Assembly (NCBI GenBank): GCA_947465645.1
Contig: CANIBQ010000055.1
Coordinates: 1 to 33,166, forward strand
Length of the DNA stretch: 33,166 bases
Origin: Acidobacteriota bacterium
Lineage (GTDB): Bacteria > Acidobacteriota > Vicinamibacteria > Vicinamibacterales > UBA2999
Direction of reading: 5' to 3'
A program made the position numbers and the translations under genes. Below the pieces are notes generated by a model. That model had not been told where the DNA came from and made no database searches. It saw only the letters and a program-made list of their open reading frames with translations. How positions within the stretch are numbered: the first letter of the stretch is position 1; every line of letters starts with the position of its first letter. Shown in pieces: positions 1 through 7,943 of this stretch.

Positions 1-125
1 GCCGGGCTAACGGTGGGCTAACGGCGCGACGAATGTGCCTGAAAAGGGCTGCACTGCCATGAAGCGCGATCGCTAGGGATTTCCTGGGATCGCTGTTTCA
101 GCGCGTGCCACCCCTTTTCGCCCGG

Positions 126-187
126 AAGGACTTAAAATCCCGGGTTGCGAAAGCGACGTGTGGGTTCGATTCCCACCCCCGGCACCA
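126..187 (+). other. 3' fragment of tRNA-Leu(TAA), probable attachment-site remnant
   Basis: The stretch reads as the 3' two thirds of a tRNA-Leu. There is an anticodon loop CTTAAAA (131-137, anticodon TAA at 133-135) between GGA and TCC, a long variable arm (TGCGAAAGCG region) typical of class II tRNAs, a perfect T arm GTGGG-TTCGATT-CCCAC, a 3' acceptor strand CCCCGGC and an encoded CCA at 185-187. The bases upstream do not form a D arm or a 5' acceptor strand, so it is not a complete tRNA. Such 3' fragments are typically left at the distal end of elements that integrate into a tRNA gene. With this orientation the element and the intact tRNA would lie to the left of the window. It could also be an old tRNA pseudogene. 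Confidence 0.75.
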
Positions 188-307
188 TCGCTCGCGCTCG
201 CTCTGGCGCCGGTGCTGGAATCAGGCGCTCTGCCATCGGCGCTTCGCGCCTCGGCCTTCGGGCACGACCCCCACCCCCGGCACTGACCTCGCTCGCGCTC
301 GCTCTGG
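167..307 (+). repeat. Imperfect direct repeat of the tRNA-Leu tail and its 3' flank
   Basis: The tRNA tail and following bases at 167-206 recur in slightly altered form at 265-307. Both contain CCCACCCCCGGCAC followed after a few bases by TCGCTCGCGCTCGCTCTGG. The second copy lacks the rest of the tRNA and the CCA. Between them lies a small hairpin, GGCGC-TTC-GCGCC, at 238-250. The stretch 1-313 shows no convincing coding region. Near the left edge GGGCTAACGG is directly repeated (4-13 and 14-24 region). Confidence 0.6.
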
Positions 308-313
308 TCTGGG

Positions 314-733
314 TTAGCCGCTGCCGATGACAGGCAGTCCGTGAGCTTTGGCGGCGACGCCGAGCGCCTCGTCGTGGGTCGCCATCGTGAGCTCGCTGCC
401 GGTCATGGCTTTCCAGAGAAGCGCGGTGGCGAGGTGGATCGCGTCGAGCGTTCCAAGCTCGGTCGGCATAGGCTGCGAGGCTCGATCCAGAATGGCGGGG
501 TCGAGTTCGACCACGTCCAGCGACGCGACGAGCGACAGGATGGCGGCACGGCGAGTCGCCACCTCTTCGTCGGACAACTTGGCTCGCAACCGCAAACGAT
601 CGAGGCTCCGCAGACTTTCCGTCGTGACAAGCGCACTCGCGACGCCGCGTTGGATCTTCGGCCATTCCACCAGAGCGTTCCGCTGGCCGAACGCCAGACG
701 CAGAATCACCGACGCGTCAACGTACGCCGTCAC
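314..733 (-). CDS. VapC-like PIN-domain ribonuclease toxin
   Basis: 139-residue PIN-domain protein, the usual length for VapC toxins, which are Mg2+-dependent RNases. The acidic metal-binding residues are in the expected places: D6 in YVDAS, E39 in TTES, D97 in GTLDAIHLATAL and D121 in ATHDEAL. The C-terminal AKAHGLPVIG matches the last strand of the fold. The ATG overlaps the end of the antitoxin gene by 4 nt (730-733), so translation is probably coupled and the toxin is made after its antitoxin. The target RNA cannot be told from the sequence. The fold and role are well supported; the specific VapC subfamily is not assigned. Confidence 0.9.
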   Translation of the reverse strand: MTAYVDASVILRLAFGQRNALVEWPKIQRGVASALVTTESLRSLDRLRLRAKLSDEEVATRRAAILSLVASLDVVELDPAILDRASQPMPTELGTLDAIHLATALLWKAMTGSELTMATHDEALGVAAKAHGLPVIGSG

Positions 734-990
734 CGGTGCCCTTGGCGTTCCTCGAGCAGAAGATCAACGATGTCGCCGTCCAGCTTCAGAGGCTTCGGGA
801 GGCGGACGCGGTTAGGGGGAGGCGTGCCCGGCGCCGGCATCCGGATCCGCAAGGCTACGCGCTCACGCACGGGAACGATTTGCGCGACCGGCGTGTCCCG
901 GTCGAGCACGGAAATCGTCTCCCCGTTCCTCACGGCGCGGATGTACTCGCTCAAGCGTGACTTGAGCTCCGCGATCCGGACTTCCTTCAT
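730..990 (-). CDS. VapB/Phd-type antitoxin
   Basis: 86-residue protein starting MKEVRIAELKSRLSEYI, the standard opening of Phd/YefM-fold antitoxins. The N-terminal half dimerises and binds the operator. The Pro-rich C-terminal half (around APGTPPPNRV) ends in DGDIVDLLLEER, the kind of segment that wraps the toxin. An upstream in-frame ATG at 999 would add only MRS. I chose the ATG at 990 because it matches the family start and because the predicted transcription start falls on it. It is the first gene of the pair and overlaps the toxin gene by 4 nt. Autoregulation is likely, given the palindrome inside its promoter. Confidence 0.88.
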   Translation of the reverse strand: MKEVRIAELKSRLSEYIRAVRNGETISVLDRDTPVAQIVPVRERVALRIRMPAPGTPPPNRVRLPKPLKLDGDIVDLLLEERQGHR

Positions 991-997
991 GGATCTC

Positions 998-1026
998 ATT
1001 ATGACCAGAAGTGGTCACAATGCCAA
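998..1026 (-). promoter_or_regulatory. vapBC promoter, sigma-70 type
   Basis: On the minus strand TTGGCA (1026-1021) is followed by exactly 17 nt and then CATAAT (1003-998). These match the -35 and -10 consensus at 5 of 6 positions each. The predicted start of transcription falls at about 991-990, on the antitoxin ATG, implying a leaderless mRNA. No experimental support is available. Confidence 0.65.
1002..1017. promoter_or_regulatory. Palindromic operator in the vapBC promoter
   Basis: TGACCA-GAAG-TGGTCA is a perfect 6-bp inverted repeat with a 4-nt spacer. It lies in the spacer and over the first base pairs of the -10 box of the vapBC promoter. Binding of an antitoxin dimer here would block RNA polymerase, as in known Phd/VapB autoregulation. 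The role is inferred from position. Confidence 0.6.
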
Positions 1027-1039
1027 CCATGGCAACGCC

Positions 1040-1045
1040 TATACT
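1040..1045 (+). promoter_or_regulatory. Possible -10 box for the DUF6152 gene
   Basis: TATACT lies 20 nt before the ATG at 1066 and points away from vapBC. No good -35 hexamer is visible at 16-18 nt spacing. The vapBC operator lies where an upstream activator or repressor could act, so the two divergent promoters may influence each other. Confidence 0.35.
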
Positions 1046-1065
1046 GGCGGTCGGGGCGCACGAGC

Positions 1066-1455
1066 ATGACGAAGTCCGGTCGGATCACAACTCTTACTCT
1101 CGCCGCGTGGCTCGTCGGCGGCCCGCACGTCCTGGCACATCACTCGGTCGTCGCGCAGTTCGACCCGGCCAGGCCCATAACGCTCCAGGGCGTCATCACG
1201 CGCGTCACGTGGGGAAATCCCCACGCCTGGATCTACATCGATGTGGCCAGACCGAATGGAACGGTTGTGAACTGGGCCGTCGAATGCGCGCCGCCAGGGA
1301 TCATGCGGAGCTCCGGCGTGGAGGGACTGGTGAATCCTGGCGATCGCGCGACGATCACCGCCTATCGCGCCCGGTCAACGGACGACCCGCTCGCGCACGC
1401 CTACGACCTCGTGGTGGCCGATGGCCGTCGATTCGTTGTCGGCCTGAAACTATGA
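1066..1455 (+). CDS. Secreted DUF6152 family protein
   Basis: 129-residue protein with an N-terminal signal peptide (hydrophobic TLTLAAWLVGGPHVLA). It then shows the typical DUF6152 pattern: AHHS near the mature N-terminus, FDPARPITLQGVITRV, the conserved WGNPHAWIYIDV, an NG..V.W..E segment and a final beta-rich part. The family is exported and of unknown function. It resembles small beta-barrel (OB-like) domains and is abundant in proteobacteria and acidobacteria. It diverges from vapBC and is followed 122 nt later by the TonB-dependent receptor. Any functional link with that receptor is unproven. Confidence 0.8.
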   Translation: MTKSGRITTLTLAAWLVGGPHVLAHHSVVAQFDPARPITLQGVITRVTWGNPHAWIYIDVARPNGTVVNWAVECAPPGIMRSSGVEGLVNPGDRATITAYRARSTDDPLAHAYDLVVADGRRFVVGLKL

Positions 1456-1498
1456 CGCTCGTGTAGGACCCTCGCTGCGGTACCAGCCGCGCCAACCC

Positions 1499-1508
1499 GT
1501 AACGTTAC
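1499..1508. promoter_or_regulatory. Perfect palindrome upstream of the receptor gene
   Basis: GTAACGTTAC is a perfect 10-bp palindrome 70 nt before the receptor start and 44 nt after the DUF6152 stop. The rest of the 122-nt gap has no clear promoter. It could be a regulator site, but chance is possible. Confidence 0.25.
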
Positions 1509-1577
1509 AGCGATGTGACCCTCCTGTTGTTCCCGCGATATCTGCGGAACGTACCGTTTGATCCACAGGGGGTGTTC

Positions 1578-4421
1578 ATGCGATTTTTTGTGGCGCTGCT
1601 GGCGTTGGCGCTGTCTCTCTTCGGTTCAATCGGCACAACGTACGCGCAAACGGTCGGAGCCACGACAGGCACCATCAACGGGGCAGTGACGGACGAGAGC
1701 GGCGCGGTGCTTCCGGGCGCCACCGTCTCCATCACGGGTTCCGCGCAGATGGGCGTCAGGACGATGGTCACTGACGAACGGGGCTTATACCGGTTTCCGA
1801 GCCTGCCTCCCGGCGAGTATCGACTGATGTTCGAAATGCCCGGCTTCCAGGCACTGGTGCGAGAGCAGATACAGGTCCCGGTCGGCTTTACCGCCACCGT
1901 GAACGTCAGGCTGGGTATCCAGTCGCTCCAGGAGACGGTCACCGTCAGCGGTGCCTCGCCCGTGGTCGATGCGACCGCGACGCGCATCCAGACGAACTAC
2001 ACCGCAGAGCAGCTCGCTGCGATCCCGAACTCCCGCGACATCTGGGCGATCATGGCGGCGTCGCCCGCCGTGCGCCAGGCCGTGGTCGATGTCGGCGGCG
2101 CGTCGGCGGGAAGCCAGTCGCAGTTCGTGACCTACGGCACGCGCGCGCAGAACCAGCCGATGATCGAGGGGATGCTGATGTCGCAGATCGGCTCGGCCGG
2201 CGGCTCTGTGACCTTCTACTACGACTACGGCTCGTTCGCTGAGGTCTCGGTCAACGCCGCGGGGAACTCGGCCGACATGGCGATGCCGGGGGTGCAGTTC
2301 CAGTTCGTGAGCAAGTCTGGCGGCAACACCTTCCACGGGAGTGCACTCGCCAACTACGAGCACGAACGCTTCCAGAGCTCCAACATCGACGCCGACCAGC
2401 TCGCGAGAGGCGTCGCCAGCACCACCGACAACCGGCTCTACAGGTTCTACGATCGGAATGCCGACATCGGCGGTCCGCTGAAGCGCGACCGCGTCTGGTG
2501 GTACACCTCGTTCCGCGATCAGAAGTCGCAGGCGCGGTACCCCAACTTCCCGAGCGGTCCGTTCGAGACTCGCCTGACCAACATCACCGGCAAGATGACC
2601 TATCAGCTCTCTCCGAGCGACAAGGTCATCATCTACGGGCAGGCGGGAAAAAAGCTCCAGCCGTTCCGGCAGGACACCGCGACCATCGGCGGACCTGGCG
2701 GCTCGCGCAGCTTTGGAATCTTCGACAACGTCGACGCGACCGCCAACCAGGACTACATCGGCTGGGTCTGGAAGGGAGAGTACGACCGGGTGCTCTCGAA
2801 CGCCACACTGTTCGAAGTGCGCGCAGGCCGCGTCGGGTACACGTGGGATTCCGGTGTGTACTCCGACGAGGTGCGGCGGGAAGATATCGGCAACCGGATG
2901 GTGACGGGCGGCAACGTCAAGTGGATCGAGAACGTCAACCGCAACCAGATACTCGGCACGCTCAGCACCTTCAAGAACGGTTGGGGCGGCACGCACAACC
3001 TCAAGACGGGCTTCGAGCTGTATCGCGATACCCAGGAGCGGAATCAGGCCGGGTACCCGCAGAACCTGCTGCTCGAGTTCAACAACGGCGTGGCGGTGGC
3101 CGCCCGTCAGTACCGGCCGTCGTTCTCCATCAACCGGTTGTTTGCCACCGGCCTCTACGTCACCGACGCGTGGAACGTCGGCTCACGCCTCAACCTCAAC
3201 CTGGGTGCGCGCATCGATCACTACCGCTCGTACCTGCCGGCGCAGTCGCGCCCGGCGAGCGCGTTTGCGCCCGCGGCGCAGTTCGCGGCGGTTGACAACG
3301 TCATCACCTGGAACCTGCCGGCCCCACGGCTGGGCGTCACCTACAAGATCGACGAAGCGGGCAAGACCGTGGTGAAGGCCAATGCCGGACGCTACTGGTG
3401 GAACCCCGACGTCAACGTCGCGGGAAGCGTGAACGCGAACATCGCAACCGGCTATGAGCGCTACGCCTGGACGGATCCGAACACGGACCGAACGCTCCAG
3501 GCGCCTGAGCTCGGCCGGCTGTTGTCGCGAGTCGGCGGTGCAGCGCTGGAGCTGGACTCCGATCTGAAGAATGCCTACACCGACGAGCTCGCCACCTGGC
3601 TCGATCACGAGCTGCTGCCCAACTTCGCGCTGCGCACGGGGCTCGTCTGGCGCGGCCAGCGGCAGATGCGCCAGACGTTGAACCTCGCCCAGCCGTTTTC
3701 AGCGTTCAACGTGCCGATCCAGGTGCGCGACCCGGGTCCGGACGGCAGGGCAGGGACTGCCGACGACGGCTCGCTTCTCACGCTCGCCAACCTGGATCCG
3801 GCCTATCTCGGGCAGGTCCGGAGTCTCGTGACCAACACGGCTAACAGGAACGACTACTACACGTGGGAGATCACGGGTAACCGGCGCATGACGTCGGGAT
3901 GGTCGCTGATGGGATCGTACGCGTTGACCTTGAACAGGGAGAACGCGGCATCGCCAGGTGCAGCCGCCAACCCGGTGCGCTCCTCTGATGCGCCCCTCAG
4001 TCCAAACGATCTGGTCAACACGGCCGACGAGGGGCGATACGCCTTCTCGCTCTGGAGCGCGAAGCTCCACGCGGTCATTCCTGGTCCGTGGGGGATGCAG
4101 GTCTCTCCGATGGTGCGCGCGCAGGAAGGGCAGCCGTTCGGTCGCACGTTCGTGGCGACGATGAACTACGGAACGCAGCGGATACTCGCCGAGCCGCTGG
4201 GGACGCAGCAGCAGGACAACGTGGTGATCGCCGACATGCGGATCGAACGCCTGTTCAGGATGGGGAGTGCCCGCAAGCTGAGCGCGCAGCTCGACTTCTA
4301 CAACCTGTTCAACGCGAACCCTGAAGACTTCATCTCGTGGGGGTCTGGTGCGAGCTACCTGCGGCCGTCGAGCGTCATCCCGCCGCGCATCGTGCGATTC
4401 GGCCTCAAGTTCGACTGGTAA
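1578..4421 (+). CDS. Oar-like TonB-dependent outer-membrane receptor
   Basis: 947-residue outer-membrane protein. The ATG at 1578 is chosen over the GTG at 1515 because it starts a clean signal peptide (MRFFVALLALALSLFG...TYAQ) and has a strong AGGGGG ribosome site at 1567-1572. After the signal comes a carboxypeptidase-regulatory-like beta-sandwich (about residues 30-110; GTINGAVTDESGAVLPGATV, LPPGEYRL). A plug region follows (ETVTVSGASPVVD, LAAIPNSRDIW, YGTRAQNQPMIEGM). A long beta-barrel rich in aromatic residues then ends in FGLKFDW, with the terminal aromatic expected of barrel proteins. This architecture imports large or unusual substrates in Bacteroidota and Acidobacteriota. The substrate is unknown. 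A phosphodiesterase starts 5 nt downstream, so the two are co-transcribed and may process a common substrate. Confidence 0.88.
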   Translation: MRFFVALLALALSLFGSIGTTYAQTVGATTGTINGAVTDESGAVLPGATVSITGSAQMGVRTMVTDERGLYRFPSLPPGEYRLMFEMPGFQALVREQIQVPVGFTATVNVRLGIQSLQETVTVSGASPVVDATATRIQTNYTAEQLAAIPNSRDIWAIMAASPAVRQAVVDVGGASAGSQSQFVTYGTRAQNQPMIEGMLMSQIGSAGGSVTFYYDYGSFAEVSVNAAGNSADMAMPGVQFQFVSKSGGNTFHGSALANYEHERFQSSNIDADQLARGVASTTDNRLYRFYDRNADIGGPLKRDRVWWYTSFRDQKSQARYPNFPSGPFETRLTNITGKMTYQLSPSDKVIIYGQAGKKLQPFRQDTATIGGPGGSRSFGIFDNVDATANQDYIGWVWKGEYDRVLSNATLFEVRAGRVGYTWDSGVYSDEVRREDIGNRMVTGGNVKWIENVNRNQILGTLSTFKNGWGGTHNLKTGFELYRDTQERNQAGYPQNLLLEFNNGVAVAARQYRPSFSINRLFATGLYVTDAWNVGSRLNLNLGARIDHYRSYLPAQSRPASAFAPAAQFAAVDNVITWNLPAPRLGVTYKIDEAGKTVVKANAGRYWWNPDVNVAGSVNANIATGYERYAWTDPNTDRTLQAPELGRLLSRVGGAALELDSDLKNAYTDELATWLDHELLPNFALRTGLVWRGQRQMRQTLNLAQPFSAFNVPIQVRDPGPDGRAGTADDGSLLTLANLDPAYLGQVRSLVTNTANRNDYYTWEITGNRRMTSGWSLMGSYALTLNRENAASPGAAANPVRSSDAPLSPNDLVNTADEGRYAFSLWSAKLHAVIPGPWGMQVSPMVRAQEGQPFGRTFVATMNYGTQRILAEPLGTQQQDNVVIADMRIERLFRMGSARKLSAQLDFYNLFNANPEDFISWGSGASYLRPSSVIPPRIVRFGLKFDW

Positions 4422-4426
4422 ATCAG

Positions 4427-5965
4427 ATGGCCCATGCTCGACGACTCCCGTGCCTGGTCGCGCTCGCGGCGGTCCTCACGCTCTGCTCGAGCGCGGGCGG
4501 GCGGGCGCCGGCTGCGCAATCGCTCCCGACGACGCATCTCGTCATCGTCGTGGATGGCCTCAGGCCCGACTACGTGACCCCCGAAGGCATGCCGCGGCTG
4601 TCCCGCCTGGGACAGCGCGGCATGGTCTTCAACGCGCACCACGCGGTGTTTCCCACGGTGACCCGCGTCAACGGATCGTCGTTCGTGACCGGCGCCTATC
4701 CCGAGACGCACGGCCTGCTGGGCAACACGATCTACATCCCGAAGGTCGATCCGTCGAAAGGGCTCGACACCGGCGTTCGGGAGAACCTCGAGGCTGTCGA
4801 GCGGGCGGAGGGGCATCTGCTCACGGCGCCGACGCTCGCCGAGATCCTGCGACCCGCCGGGAAGACGCTGATGGCCGTCAGCAGCGGCAGCAGCGGCTCG
4901 GCGTTCCTGCTGAATCACACTGCCGGCAATGGCACGACCATCCATACGGAGTTCACGTGGCCGCTGGCGTTCGCGCCGCGCGCGCTCGCGGCGTTGGGGG
5001 CCGTGCCCGCGAAGGCGATGCCGAACGACGCGCAGAATCGCTACGCCATCGACGCCTACCTGAAGGTCGGCCTCGAGGAGATTCGGCCGGACGTCACGCT
5101 GATGTGGCTCAACGACCCCGACGGCACCGCGCATGCGAAGGGCATGGGCCACGAGATGTCCCGGCGATCGCTGACGCTGGTGGACGCCGGCATCGGGCAC
5201 ATCGAGGACACGCTGCGTGCAAGAGGCCTGCTCGATCGCACCAACATCATCGTCACCTCGGATCACGGGTTTTCGACGCACACCGGCGAGCTCAGGCTGG
5301 GGCCGCTTGTCGAGCCGTTTGCAAAGACGCTGGCTGACGGCTCAAAGGACATCGCGGTGGCGGAGGGTGCGATCTACCTCCGGTCCGGACACGATTCCGC
5401 GCGCGTGGCGGAGATCGTCGCGGCGCTGCAGCAACGTCCCGAGGTGGGGGCGATCTTCACGCGCCCCGCGCCGGGCCGGCCCTCAGAGGGCGTGGTGCCG
5501 GGAACCTTGTCGTTCAACGTCGCGCGCTGGAATCACGCGCGGTCCGGTGACATCCTCGTGTCCGCAGACTGGACCGACGGGACAAACGACGCCGGGTACA
5601 AGGGAACCACGACGCAAGGCGGCGTGGCCGGACACGGCACGTCCAGCCCGCATGACATCCACAACACATTGATCGTCGCCGGTCCCGATTTCCGCGAGGG
5701 CGCCACCAGCGGCGTGCCCACCGGCAACGTTGACATCGCCCCGACGCTGCTTCACCTTCTCGGTCTGCCGGTGCCGGCAACGATGACGGGCCGGGTGATC
5801 GAGGAAGGATTGCGAAAGGGACCGTTGCCGGCCTCGCTACGCGTCGAGCACGCGCGCGAGCGGGCCCGCTCGGCGGATGGTGGATATGACGTGACCGCGC
5901 ACATCTCTCTCGTCGCCGGTCGCCGGTACCTCGATTTCACCGAAGTCGCTCGCCCTCCGCGATGA
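4427..5965 (+). CDS. Secreted nucleotide pyrophosphatase/phosphodiesterase (alkaline phosphatase superfamily)
   Basis: 512-residue exported enzyme with signal peptide (RRLPCLVALAAVLTLCSSA). The ATG at 4427 lies 5 nt after the receptor stop; longer in-frame starts would run into the receptor gene and precede the signal peptide. Metal and catalytic motifs of the NPP family are present: D43 in VVDGLRPDY, the nucleophile T79 in FPTVTRVN followed by FVTGAYPETHG, NDPDGTAHAKG, SDHGFSTH, and GHGTSSPHDIHN with the last zinc-binding His. The family hydrolyses phosphodiester or pyrophosphate bonds outside the cytoplasm. Substrate (nucleotides, phospholipids or others) is not readable. The 3' end overlaps the convergent cytochrome gene by 29 bp. 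Confidence 0.87.
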   Translation: MAHARRLPCLVALAAVLTLCSSAGGRAPAAQSLPTTHLVIVVDGLRPDYVTPEGMPRLSRLGQRGMVFNAHHAVFPTVTRVNGSSFVTGAYPETHGLLGNTIYIPKVDPSKGLDTGVRENLEAVERAEGHLLTAPTLAEILRPAGKTLMAVSSGSSGSAFLLNHTAGNGTTIHTEFTWPLAFAPRALAALGAVPAKAMPNDAQNRYAIDAYLKVGLEEIRPDVTLMWLNDPDGTAHAKGMGHEMSRRSLTLVDAGIGHIEDTLRARGLLDRTNIIVTSDHGFSTHTGELRLGPLVEPFAKTLADGSKDIAVAEGAIYLRSGHDSARVAEIVAALQQRPEVGAIFTRPAPGRPSEGVVPGTLSFNVARWNHARSGDILVSADWTDGTNDAGYKGTTTQGGVAGHGTSSPHDIHNTLIVAGPDFREGATSGVPTGNVDIAPTLLHLLGLPVPATMTGRVIEEGLRKGPLPASLRVEHARERARSADGGYDVTAHISLVAGRRYLDFTEVARPPR

Positions 5966-7943
5966 GGCGATCGATATTCGGGTAGGAAGGTTTCAGCCGG
6001 CGGGCGACCTTCCATTGCTCGACGGCCTCGCCGTAGCGACCGCTGCGTGCGGCAAGAACGCCAAGATACACATGGGGCCTCGCGTCGGCGGGGTCGAGCG
6101 ATTGCGCCAGGCGCAATGATCTGATCGCCTCGCCGGTCTTTCCCTGCGAGGCGAGCAACCAGCCCAGAGAGGCATGGTTCGATGCCATGTCGGGAAACTC
6201 ACGCAGGCTCGCCGCGTATTCGTCCTGCGCCCTCGTGAGGGGCTCGCCGAGGCCGCTCGAGACTCCCAGGTAGAGCAGCGCCTCGGCCGCACTGATGCGG
6301 ACCACCCGCGCGGCGTCGGTCAGCCGCGCCGCAAGCGCCGCGACCGCGGACTCGGCCCCGCTCGTGCCGAGGGCCCGAACGGAGGCGACGCGCACCATCG
6401 GCTCGGGATCGGTGCTGGCGTCCACGAGGGCCTGGGCGACGGCGGAAGACGCGGGGTGCGCCGGCGAGACGAGGCGCTCGAGGAAGCCGGCGGCGCTGGC
6501 GCGGATCACGGTGCCTTTGGACGGATCGACCGCCAGCACGGCGAGGCGGTCGATCGCTTCGGGCTTCCCGCTTCCAGCCGCATACATCGTTTCCGCCGTA
6601 TCGACCGTTGTCTGCCGGCGGCCGGAATTCTGGTACCACGTGTCCATCAGGCCTGTCGCCCACTCCGGCGAGCGGTCCTCGTGACACGTCGTGCAGGCGT
6701 TCGGGATTCCGAAACGGGCCGTCAGCTCGGGCACCGGCGCAGAGAATGTGTGATCTCGCCGACGAGTCAAGAGCCGCCAGTTCACCTCGCTCATGTGGCA
6801 CCCGACGCAACTGCTGCCGGCGGATGCCGGCGCATGGTTCGAGTGGCGCGACAGCGCCTGCGGTTCGGTGAGCGGCAGGTGGCACTGGGTACACAGGCCG
6901 TTGCTGTCGGCCATCGGCACTTTGAGCGCCGACTCGTTGGGCGACCCATGAGCGACATGGCAGCTCGTGCAGGTGATCTCACTGGCGCGGAAGCAGCCGG
7001 CGAGCGTCAGCGCCTGCGGTCGATTGAATCGGCTGGGCCGGCCATCAGGCCAGAAGTCGCCCTGTGGATCGGTTTCAGGAATGGGGTCGCTGAGAAGACT
7101 GAGCTGCGCGAAGTCTTCGAGACGATCGCCAGGCGTGAAACCGGTGAAGTAGTTCGTCTTGTTTCCGTGGCAGTACGCGCAGGAGTCATACACCTGCTGT
7201 GAGGTCGCGAACCGTGTCGAGAAGATTCGCAGGTCGCCGCCTGCCTTGCGGCTTGCCGGATCGGCGCGCCACCCGGCCGTCAGCTCGACGTGCGCGCGGC
7301 CGGGACCATGGCACGCTTCACAGCCGATTCCGAACTCGGTGGCCGTGGTCGAGAACGTGCGCGTCGTGACGTCGAAGTTCCGCTGGATGTTGGTCGCGTG
7401 GCAGTTGAAGCAGTTGACGTTCCAGATCTGCCGCACGTCATGACTGGAATCCGGAATGGGGGTCAGCTCGCTCCAGTCGAGCCACCGTTTCCACGCGACG
7501 TCCCAGAAGATGGGCAGCACGTACATCCGTCCGTCCGGCAGCCGTGAGAGGTATCCCTGAAACCGCTTCGCGCCGAGCGTGTAGTCGATGTCGAAGCTCT
7601 CCCGTGTGCCGCCGGGTTGCGTGACGGCGATCGAGTAGCGCCCGGCGGCACTGCGCATCTCGTAGGTTCGGCCGTGCTGCACGACCGGGGCGTCGAGCGT
7701 GAACTGTCCGCGGACCGGCGCCTGCGCAATCGGCTTCGTCATCTGCGAATGCAGCGATCCGCGCCAGGCCGCGTAGGCGTTCTCGTGACAGTCCCTGCAG
7801 GCTTCGGAGCCCACGTATCCCTCGTGCTCGAGAGCCGTCGCCGGCGCGGATGGCGTTCCGGTGTCGGGCGACTGCGCGACGCTCACCGCCGTAAGCCACA
7901 CCAGGCCCGGGATCACGAGCATCCACCGGCGGCCTCTCGTCAT
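5937..7943 (-). CDS. Octaheme c-type cytochrome with HEAT and TPR repeats
   Basis: 668-residue periplasmic protein. A signal peptide (MLVIPGLVWLTAVSVAQ) precedes eight CxxCH heme sites at about residues 49, 178, 208, 255, 325, 351, 379 and 417. The GIGCEACHGPGRAHVE motif is characteristic of cytochrome c554-related multiheme proteins. From about 450 to 570 the sequence turns into HEAT-like helices (DPEPMVRVASVRALGTSG, ARVVRISAAEALLYLG), then two to three TPRs to the end (MASNHASLGWLLASQGKTGE, ARPHVYLGVLAARSGRYGEA). It probably moves electrons in the periplasm while the repeats bind partner proteins. No redox substrate can be assigned. It is translationally coupled to the upstream DUF4097 gene (ATGA overlap, 7940-7943). 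Confidence 0.88.
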   Translation of the reverse strand: MTRGRRWMLVIPGLVWLTAVSVAQSPDTGTPSAPATALEHEGYVGSEACRDCHENAYAAWRGSLHSQMTKPIAQAPVRGQFTLDAPVVQHGRTYEMRSAAGRYSIAVTQPGGTRESFDIDYTLGAKRFQGYLSRLPDGRMYVLPIFWDVAWKRWLDWSELTPIPDSSHDVRQIWNVNCFNCHATNIQRNFDVTTRTFSTTATEFGIGCEACHGPGRAHVELTAGWRADPASRKAGGDLRIFSTRFATSQQVYDSCAYCHGNKTNYFTGFTPGDRLEDFAQLSLLSDPIPETDPQGDFWPDGRPSRFNRPQALTLAGCFRASEITCTSCHVAHGSPNESALKVPMADSNGLCTQCHLPLTEPQALSRHSNHAPASAGSSCVGCHMSEVNWRLLTRRRDHTFSAPVPELTARFGIPNACTTCHEDRSPEWATGLMDTWYQNSGRRQTTVDTAETMYAAGSGKPEAIDRLAVLAVDPSKGTVIRASAAGFLERLVSPAHPASSAVAQALVDASTDPEPMVRVASVRALGTSGAESAVAALAARLTDAARVVRISAAEALLYLGVSSGLGEPLTRAQDEYAASLREFPDMASNHASLGWLLASQGKTGEAIRSLRLAQSLDPADARPHVYLGVLAARSGRYGEAVEQWKVARRLKPSYPNIDRLIAEGERLR

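Noticed and set aside
1..30. Repeated GGGCTAACGG as an integron attC-like site
   Set aside because: The needed core/inverse-core pair and folded structure are absent; only a short direct repeat is seen.
100..187. Complete tRNA-Leu, or tRNA-Leu interrupted by a group I intron in the TAA loop
   Set aside because: The anticodon loop is continuous and the bases before it cannot form a D arm or pair with the acceptor strand, so neither reading works.
132..665. Minus-strand open frame of 177 codons across the tRNA fragment and the toxin gene
   Set aside because: It overlaps a clear VapC gene in another frame, crosses the tRNA fragment and is Arg-rich without any family motif; it is a by-product of high GC.
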